A DNA stretch of 64,000 nucleotides from Cercis canadensis (Eukaryota > Streptophyta > Magnoliopsida > Fabales > Fabaceae). The position numbers were made by a program, and so were the translations under genes. This document shows positions 24,166 to 35,191 of this stretch, one piece after another (within the stretch, counting starts at the first letter, position 1; each line of letters opens with the position of its first letter). The notes beneath the pieces are model-generated. The model was not told the origin of the DNA, made no database searches, and was given only the letters and a program-made list of their open reading frames with translations. Location: NCBI GenBank assembly GCA_003255065.1, contig QAOA01002030.1:229090-293089 (forward strand). Direction: 5' to 3'.

Positions 24166-24422
24166 GAGTAAAACTCTTTTTTAGTCATTGAAAAATGCAA
24201 CAACTGACAAATTCGTCCTCCAAAAATTTTCGGTGACAAATTGGTCATTGACTTATTATTTCATCGGACAAATTGGTCCTTAAATGTCATTAATGGGACC
24301 TTATCAGATGACTAATTTGTTCGACGGAATAATAATTCAATGACCAATTTGTCACCAAAAAATTTTGGAGGACGAATTTGTCAATGATTGCATTTTCTAA
24401 GAACTAAAAAAAGGTTTTACTT
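24166..24422. mobile_element. Mutator-type MITE, 257 bases, copy 1
   Basis: The ends are inverted repeats: GAGTAAAACTCTTTTTTAGT at the left, and at the right the inverse of AAGTAAAACCTTTTTTTAGT. The arms continue, for example GACAAATTCGTCCTCC near 24216 and its inverse GGAGGACGAATTTGTC near 24367. An exact 9-base direct repeat, ATAATTTTT, flanks it at 24157-24165 and 24423-24431. A 9-base target duplication is typical of Mutator-like elements. There is no coding capacity. A copy of similar length and ends is at 58923-59178. Confidence 0.85.
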
Positions 24423-24431
24423 ATAATTTTT

Positions 24432-26201
24432 TTAAATAAGTTATAAAGCTTTGCAATAAAGTTACTCAATTTACAAAAAATTACAACTCTGTAGAAAATT
24501 ACAAAACACATCATTATCCATTCTTTTCTTAAATTGCATCACGATTTGTAGTCAAGTAATGCTAAAATTATTCTTACACTTATAGGTTGTGTTTAATTGG
24601 GCTTTAGTGGATATAGTCCCATATTCTACTTCATATAATATATCCATAAATTGGGCTCGTAAATTTGGTGGGCCTTCAACTGTTGGAGGCCCAGGCCCAG
24701 CCCGTTTTGTTTCCTCTTGATGCACTGTTGGAGGCCGAAGAAAACGAGAAATTCGTAATTCGTACCTACACATAAAAAAGGGGAACATTAACATACACAT
24801 AAACAGTGAACGTAGATCTTATTAATGAAACTACCGATTTTTATTTTTTTGGGTAACCCAAGAATTTATTTTTTGGTAACCCAAGAACCAAGGTTTGATC
24901 TCGACCTTTGGATAGAGCTAGACTTATCAAATTTAAGACTAGTCATTCATGTTTTAGGGGTTCTTTTATCGAGACACCCACAATTATATATTGCGTGAGA
25001 AACACTTTAAAATCCTTATTTTGTCAATGAGAGATCTCGAATTAACAATTGATTTATAATCTAATTAGCATGAAATTACTGATTTAGTAGTGAACACACG
25101 TGAATTTTTCCTTTTTGCTTAGAGTTCATCCGTTACTTACAAAAATTTATTGTTGTCAAGTAGTATAAGTGTACATTTTTCCCATTTACTTTGTAATTAG
25201 TAGGTCGAGTGAACTGAGAGGACTTTGAGGCATTTTTCAATATTCAATATGAAGCAAAGTTACTCACAACAATACGTAGAGTAAAAACATATATATTATT
25301 TTTGGTCATAATATTTTACAAACTGACAAAATTTCAGTTCAATTAGTCTTATTTTAATATTTTTATGTAAAACTTAAATTTTAATATATCACAATATAGA
25401 TTTCTAAAGAAGAATTTTAGTTTTGTGGAGTATGTTCTTATTTATAAAACTTATCTCCTAATATTCTTCCTCAGTTCAATCACATAAATTATAATTACTA
25501 TTTACTTAGTAGTTGACCTTTTTTTTTTTTTATAGAAATTTTAGGAGTTGACTTTTACTTGACTTTGTTTGTTAAAAGCATAATAGGCTGCTCAACTTAA
25601 ATTTTTGTGCTATCATATAAAAATAAAAATAAAAATAAAAATAAAAAAATTACAGTAGAAGAATGGTCAAGAGAATTTCAATATGAGAAAGTAGAGATAA
25701 ATTTGGAATAGTTTAAGAAACAAAAAGAGAGTAAATAAAAATATAAGACAACACATAATGGTAAGTTGACCAACCAATTTCCAAGTAAATCTTACAAACG
25801 TGGCAAGAAGTGATTGGACGCCTAACATGAAAAACATGAGATGTAATAACAACTAACAAGAACAAGCAAAGCACACCCTAATCGTGCAGAGATGTAAATA
25901 AATAGTATAATAATTAACAGCCGTTGACCGTTTCTTTACCTCCAAAATTCTAACCGACCAAAAAGAAAACCCCTCAAAATTCCATAACGGTAACGAACCC
26001 TTCTTCTTCCCTTGATTTCCTCTCTTCCACTTTCTCAAGCCCCAAACCTTGAAACACAGAACAAACAAGACACAATCAGAAAAAAAAATTGAAATTTTAT
26101 CAAACACTTTTCTCTCAATCACATGCGTTTCATTTCCCTTCACATTCACGTTGTTGTTCCTCTTCAATCTTCTTCACCAATTCCCATTTTCCAGCGCCTC
26201 C
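24432..26201. other. Gene-free stretch upstream of the WD40 gene
   Basis: AT-rich DNA, including an (AAAAT)n-like run near 25617-25647. The open frame on the minus strand at 24552-24800 has no recognisable domain. From about 25900 base composition rises and the sequence is the likely promoter and 5' leader of the WD40 gene. Confidence 0.45.
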
Positions 26202-26267
26202 ATGCTCCACCATGGAACGCCGGAGAACGCTTACCATGAACTGGGATGGCCTCGGCGAGGTAGATGA
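26202..26267 (+). promoter_or_regulatory. Upstream open reading frame overlapping the WD40 gene start
   Basis: An ATG at 26202 opens a 21-codon frame that ends at TGA 26265-26267, past the main start at 26212 and in a different frame. Another upstream ATG at 26123 also opens a frame that runs past the main start. Both have poorer start context than the main ATG (CCACCATGG). Overlapping upstream frames usually lower translation of the main protein; the effect here is inferred. Confidence 0.45.
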
Positions 26268-29200
26268 CGACGACGAGCGCTTCTTCGAGACCTGCGAACG
26301 CATCTCCTCAGCTGTTCCTTTGGATTTGGCTTCTTCCTCCGATGAAGAAGATGAAGACTACGAAGATAGCCGCATGTCCTTCGCCTCCTCCGGCTCCTCC
26401 GTTCACTCTCTCAGAGCCATTTCCGTTTCAAAAACCGGGGCAGCCGCCGTAGCCGCCGCCGTTGTCAACCCTGACTATGATGTATGGATGGCTGCCCCTG
26501 GTTCAATCAGAGAACGCCGAAAACGCTTGCTTCGGGGCATGGGGTTAGATGAAAACAAAGAGAGTTTAAAGGTCACAAGCGTTGAGCTTGATCGTGCAAT
26601 CTCGAAAAAGTTCGAAAATGGTAATGGTAATGCCAATGCCAATGCAAACGGTAACCCTTCTTCTTCTTGTTCTTCTTCTTCTTCATCGGTTCCGGCAACT
26701 ACGACGAGCAAAAATGGCAACTCTGTTTCAGAGGAACAGAAAAGAGAGCCTTCCCGTTCCCCTGTTGCATTTGTTATGGGCCGGTCACGTTCCGATGGAG
26801 ACATTGATTCTCTTTCCATGGGGATAACTAGGAAAGAACAGTTTATTGGGAAGATCTCAAAGCAGCGTCTGACGAGAACCTCAACGGAGATTGTTGCATC
26901 TCATGCCAAGATATGTACTCCATACCAAGATGGAAGCAGGGTGACCGGGAAAGATTCCGGCGTGGCGGGGCAATCGCAACGGCATAACGGACAATGGTCT
27001 AGTTCAAAGTCAATTACACGAGTGGGAGCTTTCTTCTTGATCAAGAATCTGGACACTGGGAAGGAGTTTATTGTGAATGAGTATCGTGAAGATGGAATGT
27101 GGAATAGGCTAAGTGATTTGCAGACAGGGAAGCAATTGACCATAGAGGAATTCGAGAAAACTGTTGGGCATTCCCCTGTTGTTAAAGAGCTAATGAGGCG
27201 TGAAAATGTTGGAAGTAATCACAATGATGGGAATGAAAGGAAACTAACTGGGAATAATTACATTTCAAAGAGCTTGAGAATGAGCAAGAGAAGAGGTGCT
27301 GCAATGTTGAAGAGCATAAAGGGTGTGGCAAGTGGGTATTTTGGTGAGAGAGAAAGGGAGGCAATGGTAGCACCGCAAGGATTACCCTTGCCGGAGACAA
27401 AACAGGCTAAAAATGATTGGGTGAGAGTTAGGCAAAGTGGCAAGTCACATAAGGACCTTTCTGCTTTGCATCTTAGTCAAGAAATTCAGGCTCATGAAGG
27501 GTGCATTTGGACCATTAAGTTCAGTTCTGATGGCCATTATTTGGCCAGTGCAGGAGAGGATAAGTTGATTCATGTGTGGGAAGTTCAAGAATGCGAAGTT
27601 ATGTCGTTGAGGCCCGAAGAAGGGAATCTCACTCCAATTCATCCATCATTGCTTGCCTCCCCTGATCGAAATGGACAAGCTGAGCCTCCACCATTGGCAT
27701 CTGAGAAGAAGAAGAAGAAAGGCATGTTTGGAAGCAAAAGAGGGAATCCAATTCCTGATTATGTTCATGTTCCTGAAACTGTCTTCTCCCTTTATGAGAA
27801 ACCATTTTGCTCTTTCCAAGGGCATTTGGATGATGTTTTGGACTTGTCCTGGTCCAGATCTCAGGTCTGCTTCTCTTTCCCCCATTAAATTTGTAAATGA
27901 ATTCTTCCATGAAACTTGTTTAGAACTATATTAGCTTAACAATTCAATCATTTGCACTTGCAGCAACTTCTCTCATCATCAATGGATAAAACAGTGAGAT
28001 TATGGGACTTGGAAAGTAAGACTTGCTTGAAACTATTTGCTCATAATGACTATGGTGAGATGTTCAGATTCTGGTCTATCATTTTAATGTCCCATATCGT
28101 TTTCTTTTCTTCTTCTTGGGCAGCATGCTGCACATGACTTGTATTCAATTTCATTTTTTTCTCCCTCTTCGATGTGGGATTGGATATTGCAGTCACCTGC
28201 ATACAGTTCAACCCTGTAGACGACGATTATTTCATAAGTGGCTCCCTTGACGCCAAGGTCAGAATATGGAACGTATCTGAAAGACAAGTTGTGGATTGGA
28301 TTGATATCCATGAAATGGTCACTGCAGTTTCTTACACCCCTGATGCTCAGGTATGGTTTATTCACTTAGGCATTCCCTCATGTAATAACTTTTTGAGAAA
28401 TAACAATTGAGCTTTGCTGAGTCTAAGTTAAATTAGATAAATAAAGCATAATTTAAGAACCATACATTAGTTTTGACCCTTAGTGGTGTATGTTTTCATT
28501 TTTGTAGGCTGCTCTTGTTGGTACACATAAAGGGACTTGTCGCACGTATAGCATAGATGGTATTTGTTGCTCTACTATCCTCTATTTCATGTGTATCACA
28601 GCCTGCAACTTCATGAATCTATATTATCTTATTCATATAATTTGAGCTTTTTGTTAATTCCATTTTATATGGTGATGTAGATTGCAAATTAGGTCAAACA
28701 AATACAATTGAGATTCGGCATAAGAAGAAATCTCATCTAAGAAAGGTCACTGGTTTTCAGGTAATGCTTGTGAAATAGCTAGCTTTTTCCCCTGCTATTA
28801 GATGCTGTTTTATGGTATTGATTGCTAGAAAGGTTAAGTTACTAGCTATGATTACAGTTTGCCCCAGGTAATCCATCACAAGCACTTGTTACTTCAGCTG
28901 ATTCAAGGATAAGAATAGTGGATGGTTCAGATGTGGTTCAGAAGTTTATAGGTGCTGTATCACATTATGTAAAATCAATTTTCACATAGTCTAGTCTTCA
29001 TTTGTTTTGATAGACATGGTTTCCATTCTGCAGAAACCATTTCTATTAGAACAAACGGACCCTTAGTGTAAAAAATGGCTTGGTTTCGCTAATTGTCTAT
29101 GGTATTGACAGGTTTTAGAAATGGAAACAGCCAAATTGCAGCTTCATTCAGTCCAGATGGGAGATATGTGATAAGTGCAAGTGAAGATTCTCAAGTACAT

Positions 29201-29860
29201 GTGTGGAGGCATGAGGAGCCTCGACATGGAAGTAGTGGAAAAGGTAAAAGTATCGTTGTTACCCACGCTCACGAGCACTTCCCATGTAAAGATGTGTCAG
29301 TAGCAATAACCTGGCCTTGTACCATCAAGGGAGATCCCCCACCAATGCCAAGTCATTCCAAAAGGCAATCAAAACGCAGCACGGCAGCATCACAGGGTGG
29401 ATCACCATCCATAGATGATAACACCACTCAAATGAACAGCAAGAGATCAATGTTACCACCTCTTCCCAAGAAAAATCCAAACCCTTCCCCCGAAATTGCT
29501 TCAACTTCCCCAGAGGAAGATCCTGCAGCAATTTCGCGCACAGAATCTGGAATTGGTGATTCATTTGCCTCAGGTTCTTCCTCAATTAGGTATGGTGATT
29601 CACCTTCATCCTTATCTGCCTCAATTAGGTATGGTAGTGATTCACCTTCCATATCTTCTGCTGCCAATCCATCATCTTCATCTATGTCTTCCAATTGGTC
29701 ATGGCTTGATAATGGCCATGGTAGCACAGCAACTCATTCTACAGCATGGGGCTTGGTAATTGTCACAGCCGGGTTTGGAGGCGAAATCAGGTGTTATCAG
29801 AATTTTGGTTTGCCGCGAAGAATGAGCCGGCAGGGCAATCTTTTTGGAGGCCCTACATAG
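26212..29860 (+). CDS. WD40-repeat protein, WDR44-like plant group
   Basis: Seven exons: 26212-27864, 27964-28054, 28193-28350, 28508-28559, 28681-28760, 28858-28951 and 29112-29860. They join in frame to 958 residues. The start is the ATG in CCACCATGG context. Residues 1-420 are mostly disordered: an acidic patch with [11 protein letters not shown], an Asn/Ala/Gly run, and Ser-rich stretches. WD repeats run from about residue 424 to 745; clear units include [20 protein letters not shown] followed by [37 protein letters not shown] and [13 protein letters not shown] Ser/Pro-rich segment follows, then a last beta-strand region (residues about 925-950) that may close the propeller. Plant members of this group are largely uncharacterised scaffold proteins; animal WDR44 binds Rab11, but that role should not be carried over. 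Exon-intron joins fall inside WD repeats. No trait can be inferred from neighbours. Confidence 0.93.
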
Positions 29861-29995
29861 CAGTTTTTGTAATGGTAAAGCTAGCAGCAGTTCTTCTTCC
29901 TTTCCTGGTGACAGAAACTTGTGTCCCAAGCTACAGCCCAGCGCCGCGAAAGATTGACATGCAGAAATGATTCATGCTGATGTAAATCTCAAAAA

Positions 29996-31148
29996 TTTTC
30001 TCATGAGATTGGCATGTTATGGAAATTTTGATATCTGTATGCCTTTTGCTGGGAATGAGATTGGCATGATGATTCATGTGCCTTTTGATTGGCATGTTCT
30101 ATGTCTTTACAACAGTGTCAAGAAGTTATAGATGAGTCCAAGAAAATCCAAACAGCATTCAAACTTGACAAACAATGGGAAAGAAAGAGAAAGGAAAAAT
30201 AGTTTTGAGATATTACATTAAGCACTTTTCCTTTTTGTTTGCTTAAATTTGTAGCTTCAACTGTTGTATGTAAATTAGGCTGTTTGTCTTCTTGACATCT
30301 TCATGCTGTGTTAGGATCACTCACAGAACAGTGATAGGTTAAGTATTTAAAGTTTATAAACAAGGAGAAAAATATAAACTTCAGAGACATTATATGTATC
30401 AGATTAATTTAAGCAAAATTTTGGCAATGACATAAAATAAAATGGTTTTGGGTATATAAATTTCATCAAACCTATATAGTTCATTGAAAAGTTGAAGAAA
30501 TGGAACCCATTTTTTTTTGAATGGATGACACATTAGAATAATATTTAGGTTTAAATTTTGACTCGCGCTACACATTAAAAGTTTTCTCATGAGATTGACA
30601 TGTTATGGAAATTTTGATATCTGTATGCCTTTTGCTGAGAATGAGATTGGCATGATGATTCATGTGCCTTTTGATTGGCATGTTCTATGTCTTTACAACA
30701 GTGTCAAGAAGTTATAGATGAGTCAAAAAATCCAAACATCATTCAAACTTGACAAACAATGAGAAAGAAAGAGAAAGGAAAAATAGTTTTGAGACATTAC
30801 ATTAAGCACTTTTCCTTTTTGTTTGCTTAAATTTGTAGCTTCAACTGTTGTATGTAAATTAGGCTGTCTGTCTTCTTGACATCTTCATGTTGTGTTAGGA
30901 TCACTCACAGAACAGTGATAGGTTAAGTATTTAAAATTGATAAACAAGGAGAAAAATATAAACTTCAGAGATATAAAATATATGTATTAGATTAATTTAA
31001 GCAATGACATAAAATAAAATGGCTTTGGGTATATAAATTTCATCAAACCTATATAGTTCATTGAAAAGTTGAAGAAATGGAACCTATCTTTTTTTTGAAT
31101 GGATGACATATTAGAATAATATTTAGGTTTAAATTTTGACTCTCGCTA
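29996..31148. repeat. Tandem duplication of the WD40 gene's 3' flank, period about 586
   Basis: Unit 1 (about 29996-30570) and unit 2 (about 30582-31148) match closely over their whole length. Both contain TTTCTCATGAGATTG, then GGAAATTTTGATATCTGTATG, CAACAGTGTCAAGAAGTTATA, and at the end GTTTAAATTTTGACTC. Corresponding points such as TCATGAG at 30001 and 30587 are 586 bases apart. Differences are scattered substitutions and small indels, so the duplication is real rather than an assembly stutter. Unit 1 starts just after the WD40 coding end and probably contains its 3' UTR. Confidence 0.9.
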
Positions 31149-31701
31149 TTGAAATATTTTATAGTGTCACTATTAAAGAAATTGCTTGGGATCCATACCT
31201 TGAACTAGCTTTAACTATGATATTTCTAAAAATAAAAATAAAAATAGTCTATATTTAGCTGTAAAAACTAAAAAGTTGTTGTAATGATATGTATTTGAGA
31301 AATGAAACTTGCTAATATTATTTATTGTAAGTCGAAAACTCCTAAAATTGTCTATTCAAACACACTCCACCAAAATTTTTTCTTTAATTTTTTAAGGCTA
31401 GAGAACTAAGAAAATCAATATTTCATCTGAAAAAATAATGGGGTAACCGGGTAAGTCTCTGATACTCCTACGACACCGTTTTACGCATTACAGTAGCAAC
31501 ACAAGTTGAATTCAAATTGGGATTCCCGCGCACCTTCAGTTCAGACAGATCGCCGGTATTCGAAGTTTCAGTCTTTCAGAGTCCATGGAAGCATCTCATC
31601 TTCTTATCGAGGTCCTGAATCTCACATCAAAACCCTAGATTCCCAAATCGAATACCCTAATTGCAATCTCCAGCTACATTTCGGAACCCTAATCTCCCAA
31701 A
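31149..31701. other. Intergenic region and 5' leader of the next gene
   Basis: AT-rich to about 31440, then more balanced. The stretch from about 31500 to 31701 is the likely promoter-proximal region and 5' UTR of the downstream gene, ending in CAAA before the ATG. No gene is seen in it. Confidence 0.4.
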
Positions 31702-34700
31702 ATGGCCTCCCCAATTGCTTATCCCGTCGTCGTCGACGATCTTGACGACGCCGCTTTGTGGGCGGTAATCGATTCCGCCACCGCTTTACATTCCTCATCC
31801 AAATGCAAATCCCTAGCAATCAAATACCCCAACTACCAATCCCCATCCCCAATCTCAAAACCCTCGCCGCCGACCAAGTATCAGAGAATATCCGGGGATT
31901 CCTACTCGGTTTCCACGGAATCTAGGGTTTCTGGGGATGGCGAAGTAGTGCATGAGCCTTGGGTTTTCCGGCCGCCGCGTAAGGTTGCGAGGACTTGTTC
32001 TTCGGAAGGAAGTGAAAGTAGTCCTCTTGCTGTGGTCAGACATGTTCAGCGGTCGCCGACCACGCCGGTATATTCGTCACCGGAGGCGCATTTGTCGCCG
32101 GAGATAGGGAGGTTTAGAGTGAATGAGCTTATCAGTTGCACAGAGGTCTCTCCGGGACCGGGATGTTTCGGGAGGAGCGAGGAGAAGGGGGAAATGAGCC
32201 ATAGCTTGTCTGGAAAGTTTCCTTCAGTTTCATTGTTTAAGGAATATCAGAATGCAGCTATGGCGGTAATCATACCAAAACATTTCTAAATATGTTCAAT
32301 TTATAAGCTCAACTATTTTACCTGTTACTTGCAATTTGGGGGAAATTTTCTGGACTATCTGTTGGTATTTCTAAATATGTTCAATCTTGGTCAATGATTT
32401 AGCCTGTGATGCATGCGAAAAATTTGAATTTCCGGAACAATGGTTTATTGTTATTAGTTTCAAATCACTATTTGCTTTAGTGGATGTAGAACGGAAGGGA
32501 TACTGAGAAACATAAATTTGCATAGCTCTGTCACATAATGCGGATAAGAAATCAAAATTCTTTTTTATTATGCCTATTATTTTAAGGCGTTTTCTTGTGA
32601 GGCTTGCTTCCTTTTTATGGTAGATGATTCAAAAGAAAATTTCTCTCTGCTTTCTGTCTTTTGTCTGCCATTAATTAGGCTGCTTGGTGGTTGTTTATCC
32701 TGAACAAATCATCACACAGTCAGCCACTTTCTCATTTGAATATCCTTACTCCCTGTAAGTATATTTTCTTGACAACTATAAAAGGCCTTTAAGCTTCAGG
32801 ACAGTTTATTTCCTAATAGTACTTGTAACCAGATATAGATGAGTAGATACTCTAAGCTTGATTATTAGTACTTTATAGCAGTGATGTGATGAAGTTCAAT
32901 TTTTGTTAGTTCATGTTTCAGCATATAACACCCAAAAGATATCTCTATAGGAAGTCATGCAGGAATCAGAAAGTACAAGAGTTCCTTTGGTGTTATTTTT
33001 TTCTTTTACCTGAGTTTTACTTTGCCTAATCAATCCATGTTCATGTCTTCAATGTGCAGATTTTGGAGAAAACTGATTTTACCTCGATTTCTGGGAATCC
33101 TTTCATAAAAAAGTCAGGTAAACAAATTGCCTATTCTCTTGGCTTTTGAAAATTGTACATTAGATGTAACATGGGTCATTTTTTTTTTCCATAGGATGGA
33201 GGAAGATATCTTGCTACTTCAATATTTCTTATGAAATCAGAGACAAGAATATTGAATTTGATGAGAACCGCAATGTTCAGCGTGCTGAGTTTGTGGTTCG
33301 GGCATACATGCAGTATGTTACTTGTTTCATTGTTTCAAGTCATGTCACCTTTGAAATCCATTCTACTTTTACCACAATTACTACATTGCTACTCTATGCT
33401 GTCTCCAGGGGTGGTAGGTTCTCAGATGGATGGGGCTCTTGTGAGCGGCGTGAAAAGAGATTTCAGAAACCAAATCATGATATTCCAAGCACAGCAGAGA
33501 CTAGAGCCAAAAATAGAGCATGTCAAGTAGGTCATCTGTTATCCCTGTGGTATTTTTTCCAATTATAGTTTTCCATTATTTAGTGCGATCTTCTTGGCTT
33601 TACCTTCTTTTTCCCCCCACTTCAAATGACATGGTAAGACTATATAAGCAACTTTCATCTATATGTTCATCATCTAGCTCCATAATATAATCATTTGGTC
33701 AACCAAGATATGTTAATCTTGGATAACTGCAGAGCACTTAGTTGTGCTATCAAATGCAACTTCATTTTTTCCTCCTCTTTCAAGATTTAATGTATACATT
33801 AATGATTAAACCAAAAGGTCAGTCTCTGTTTATAGATGCTTTATTATAGTGACATTGGTATAGCCTATATGACAATATTAAGTTATATACTAGGCGTTAA
33901 TTTAGTTATAGATTAACCAACTTCATAATTATACTGTGTCTTTAGTTATAGGTTAACCAATCTTGGATCACAACAGCTGACTCAAGCCAATATTGGTGTA
34001 TATAATACCAAAACTCCTGCTCTCATCTTCCTTGTGGATTGTTATTTGAGTTTTATGAAGATGGGTCAAGTACTGTGACAGTGATTTACATTCTCTTGCT
34101 CGTGCATTTTCAAGTGTTTGTCCCTGACATGAATGCATTCAAGTTGTGAAGAAAGAAGAGATGCTAATTTATTATTTAAATTTGTAGAGGCATTTAAAAC
34201 ACTATCACACCAATCTGAGATAAATGGTTAGGATATACTGCAACAACGTTTTTAATCTATTTACATTTTTTTGGGGGGTGTCTAGTGTCAAAACAACAAT
34301 CCACTTGAACCTTCTGCATTTGTTTGGTTTCTGGTGAAAAAACTATATTTGTTTCTCAGCTATTCAGTAAACAGTGTGGTGTGAAAACAAACAATATAGA
34401 GTGTGTTATGATTTAGAGATCTTGAACAACAACTAGATGTATAAGATTGTAATTACAGTTAAAAGGATTCACAAAGTGTGAAGAGGACCTCTTTTTTGTG
34501 GGTATTCTTCTAGTGTCAAAACAACACTACACTTGTTTGGTTCCCTGGGGAAAGACAGTACTTCATTCTCAACAATTCAGTAAACAATGTGGTTTTTTTT
34601 TTTAAAAAAAAAAATAAATAAATAACAAGAGAAACGTTGGAAACATGTTTTCAAGATACAGATAGCATTACTAGTTAATAGCAATATTTTTATTTTATAG

Positions 34701-35191
34701 AAAACAAACAATATAGTGTGTTATGGTTTAGAGATATAGGACAACAATTTGAAAGAAATATATTATTGTCATTGCAATTCAAAAAGATTCAGGAAATTCC
34801 AAGAAGAGCTTCATTCTTTCTTCTTTTCTTTTATATACTTTTAATGACATTTTAGGTTGGGCTTCCTTCTCTAATCAGTAAATCTCTTTGCCTCATATTC
34901 AGGCTTCCAATGGCCATAAAATGATGTATTGGAAACAAAATTCCCTTCTCTAGTTTATTCTAATTTCTGTTCTTATGCTGCCTGCTTTTATATCTTTTGG
35001 ATTTCATGATTTCCTTTTCGTAATAATTCTTTATTGATTCCTGCCATAAAAGGTGTATAATGCACAAAAAACACTATTAAAAAAATTTATGCTTGTTTAA
35101 TTCACTAATTTTCTCTTTTTATCTTTTGATACTTCTACAGGACTTGCTTGGGATTGGAGAATACCGACCTGGTGCAGGTCAAGTTCATTAA
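31702..35191 (+). CDS. Unnamed plant protein with conserved C-terminal domain (possible ssDNA-annealing-like fold)
   Basis: Five exons: 31702-32265, 33060-33117, 33195-33312, 33409-33526 and 35141-35191, joining in frame to 302 residues. I do not recognise a named family. Residues 1 to about 175 are Ser/Pro-rich and probably disordered. From about residue 180 a compact domain follows: EYQNAAMAILEKTDF, an FIKKSGWRKIS segment, alternating strands (YFNISYEIRDK), RAEFVVRAYMQGGRFSDGWG, CERREKRF, and a C-terminal helix region with STAETRAKNRACQDLLGIGEY. The A-E-T-R-A-x-x-R-A pattern before a Leu-Leu-Gly resembles, by eye, small archaeal and phage proteins found beside recombination genes and, more loosely, RAD52-like annealing proteins. 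That link is inference only. Intron 4 is large (1614 bases) and holds an internal duplication. The high conservation-like texture of the last 120 residues suggests this is the functional part. Confidence 0.85.
34283..34810. repeat. Imperfect duplication within an intron
   Basis: Inside intron 4 of the gene at 31702-35191, about 34283-34497 and 34510-34810 share ordered blocks: CTAGTGTCAAAACAACA, then ATTCAGTAAACA, then GTGTGGT or ATGTGGT, AAAACAAACAATATAG and GTGTGTTATG. The second unit carries an extra poly-T/poly-A stretch of about 100 bases. The duplication is old, judging from the divergence. Confidence 0.7.

Noticed and set aside
26089-26211. N-terminal extension of the WD40 protein from base 26089
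   Set aside because: The frame is open there, but the first codon is TTG. The first in-frame ATG, at 26212, has an optimal context and starts the conserved-looking sequence.
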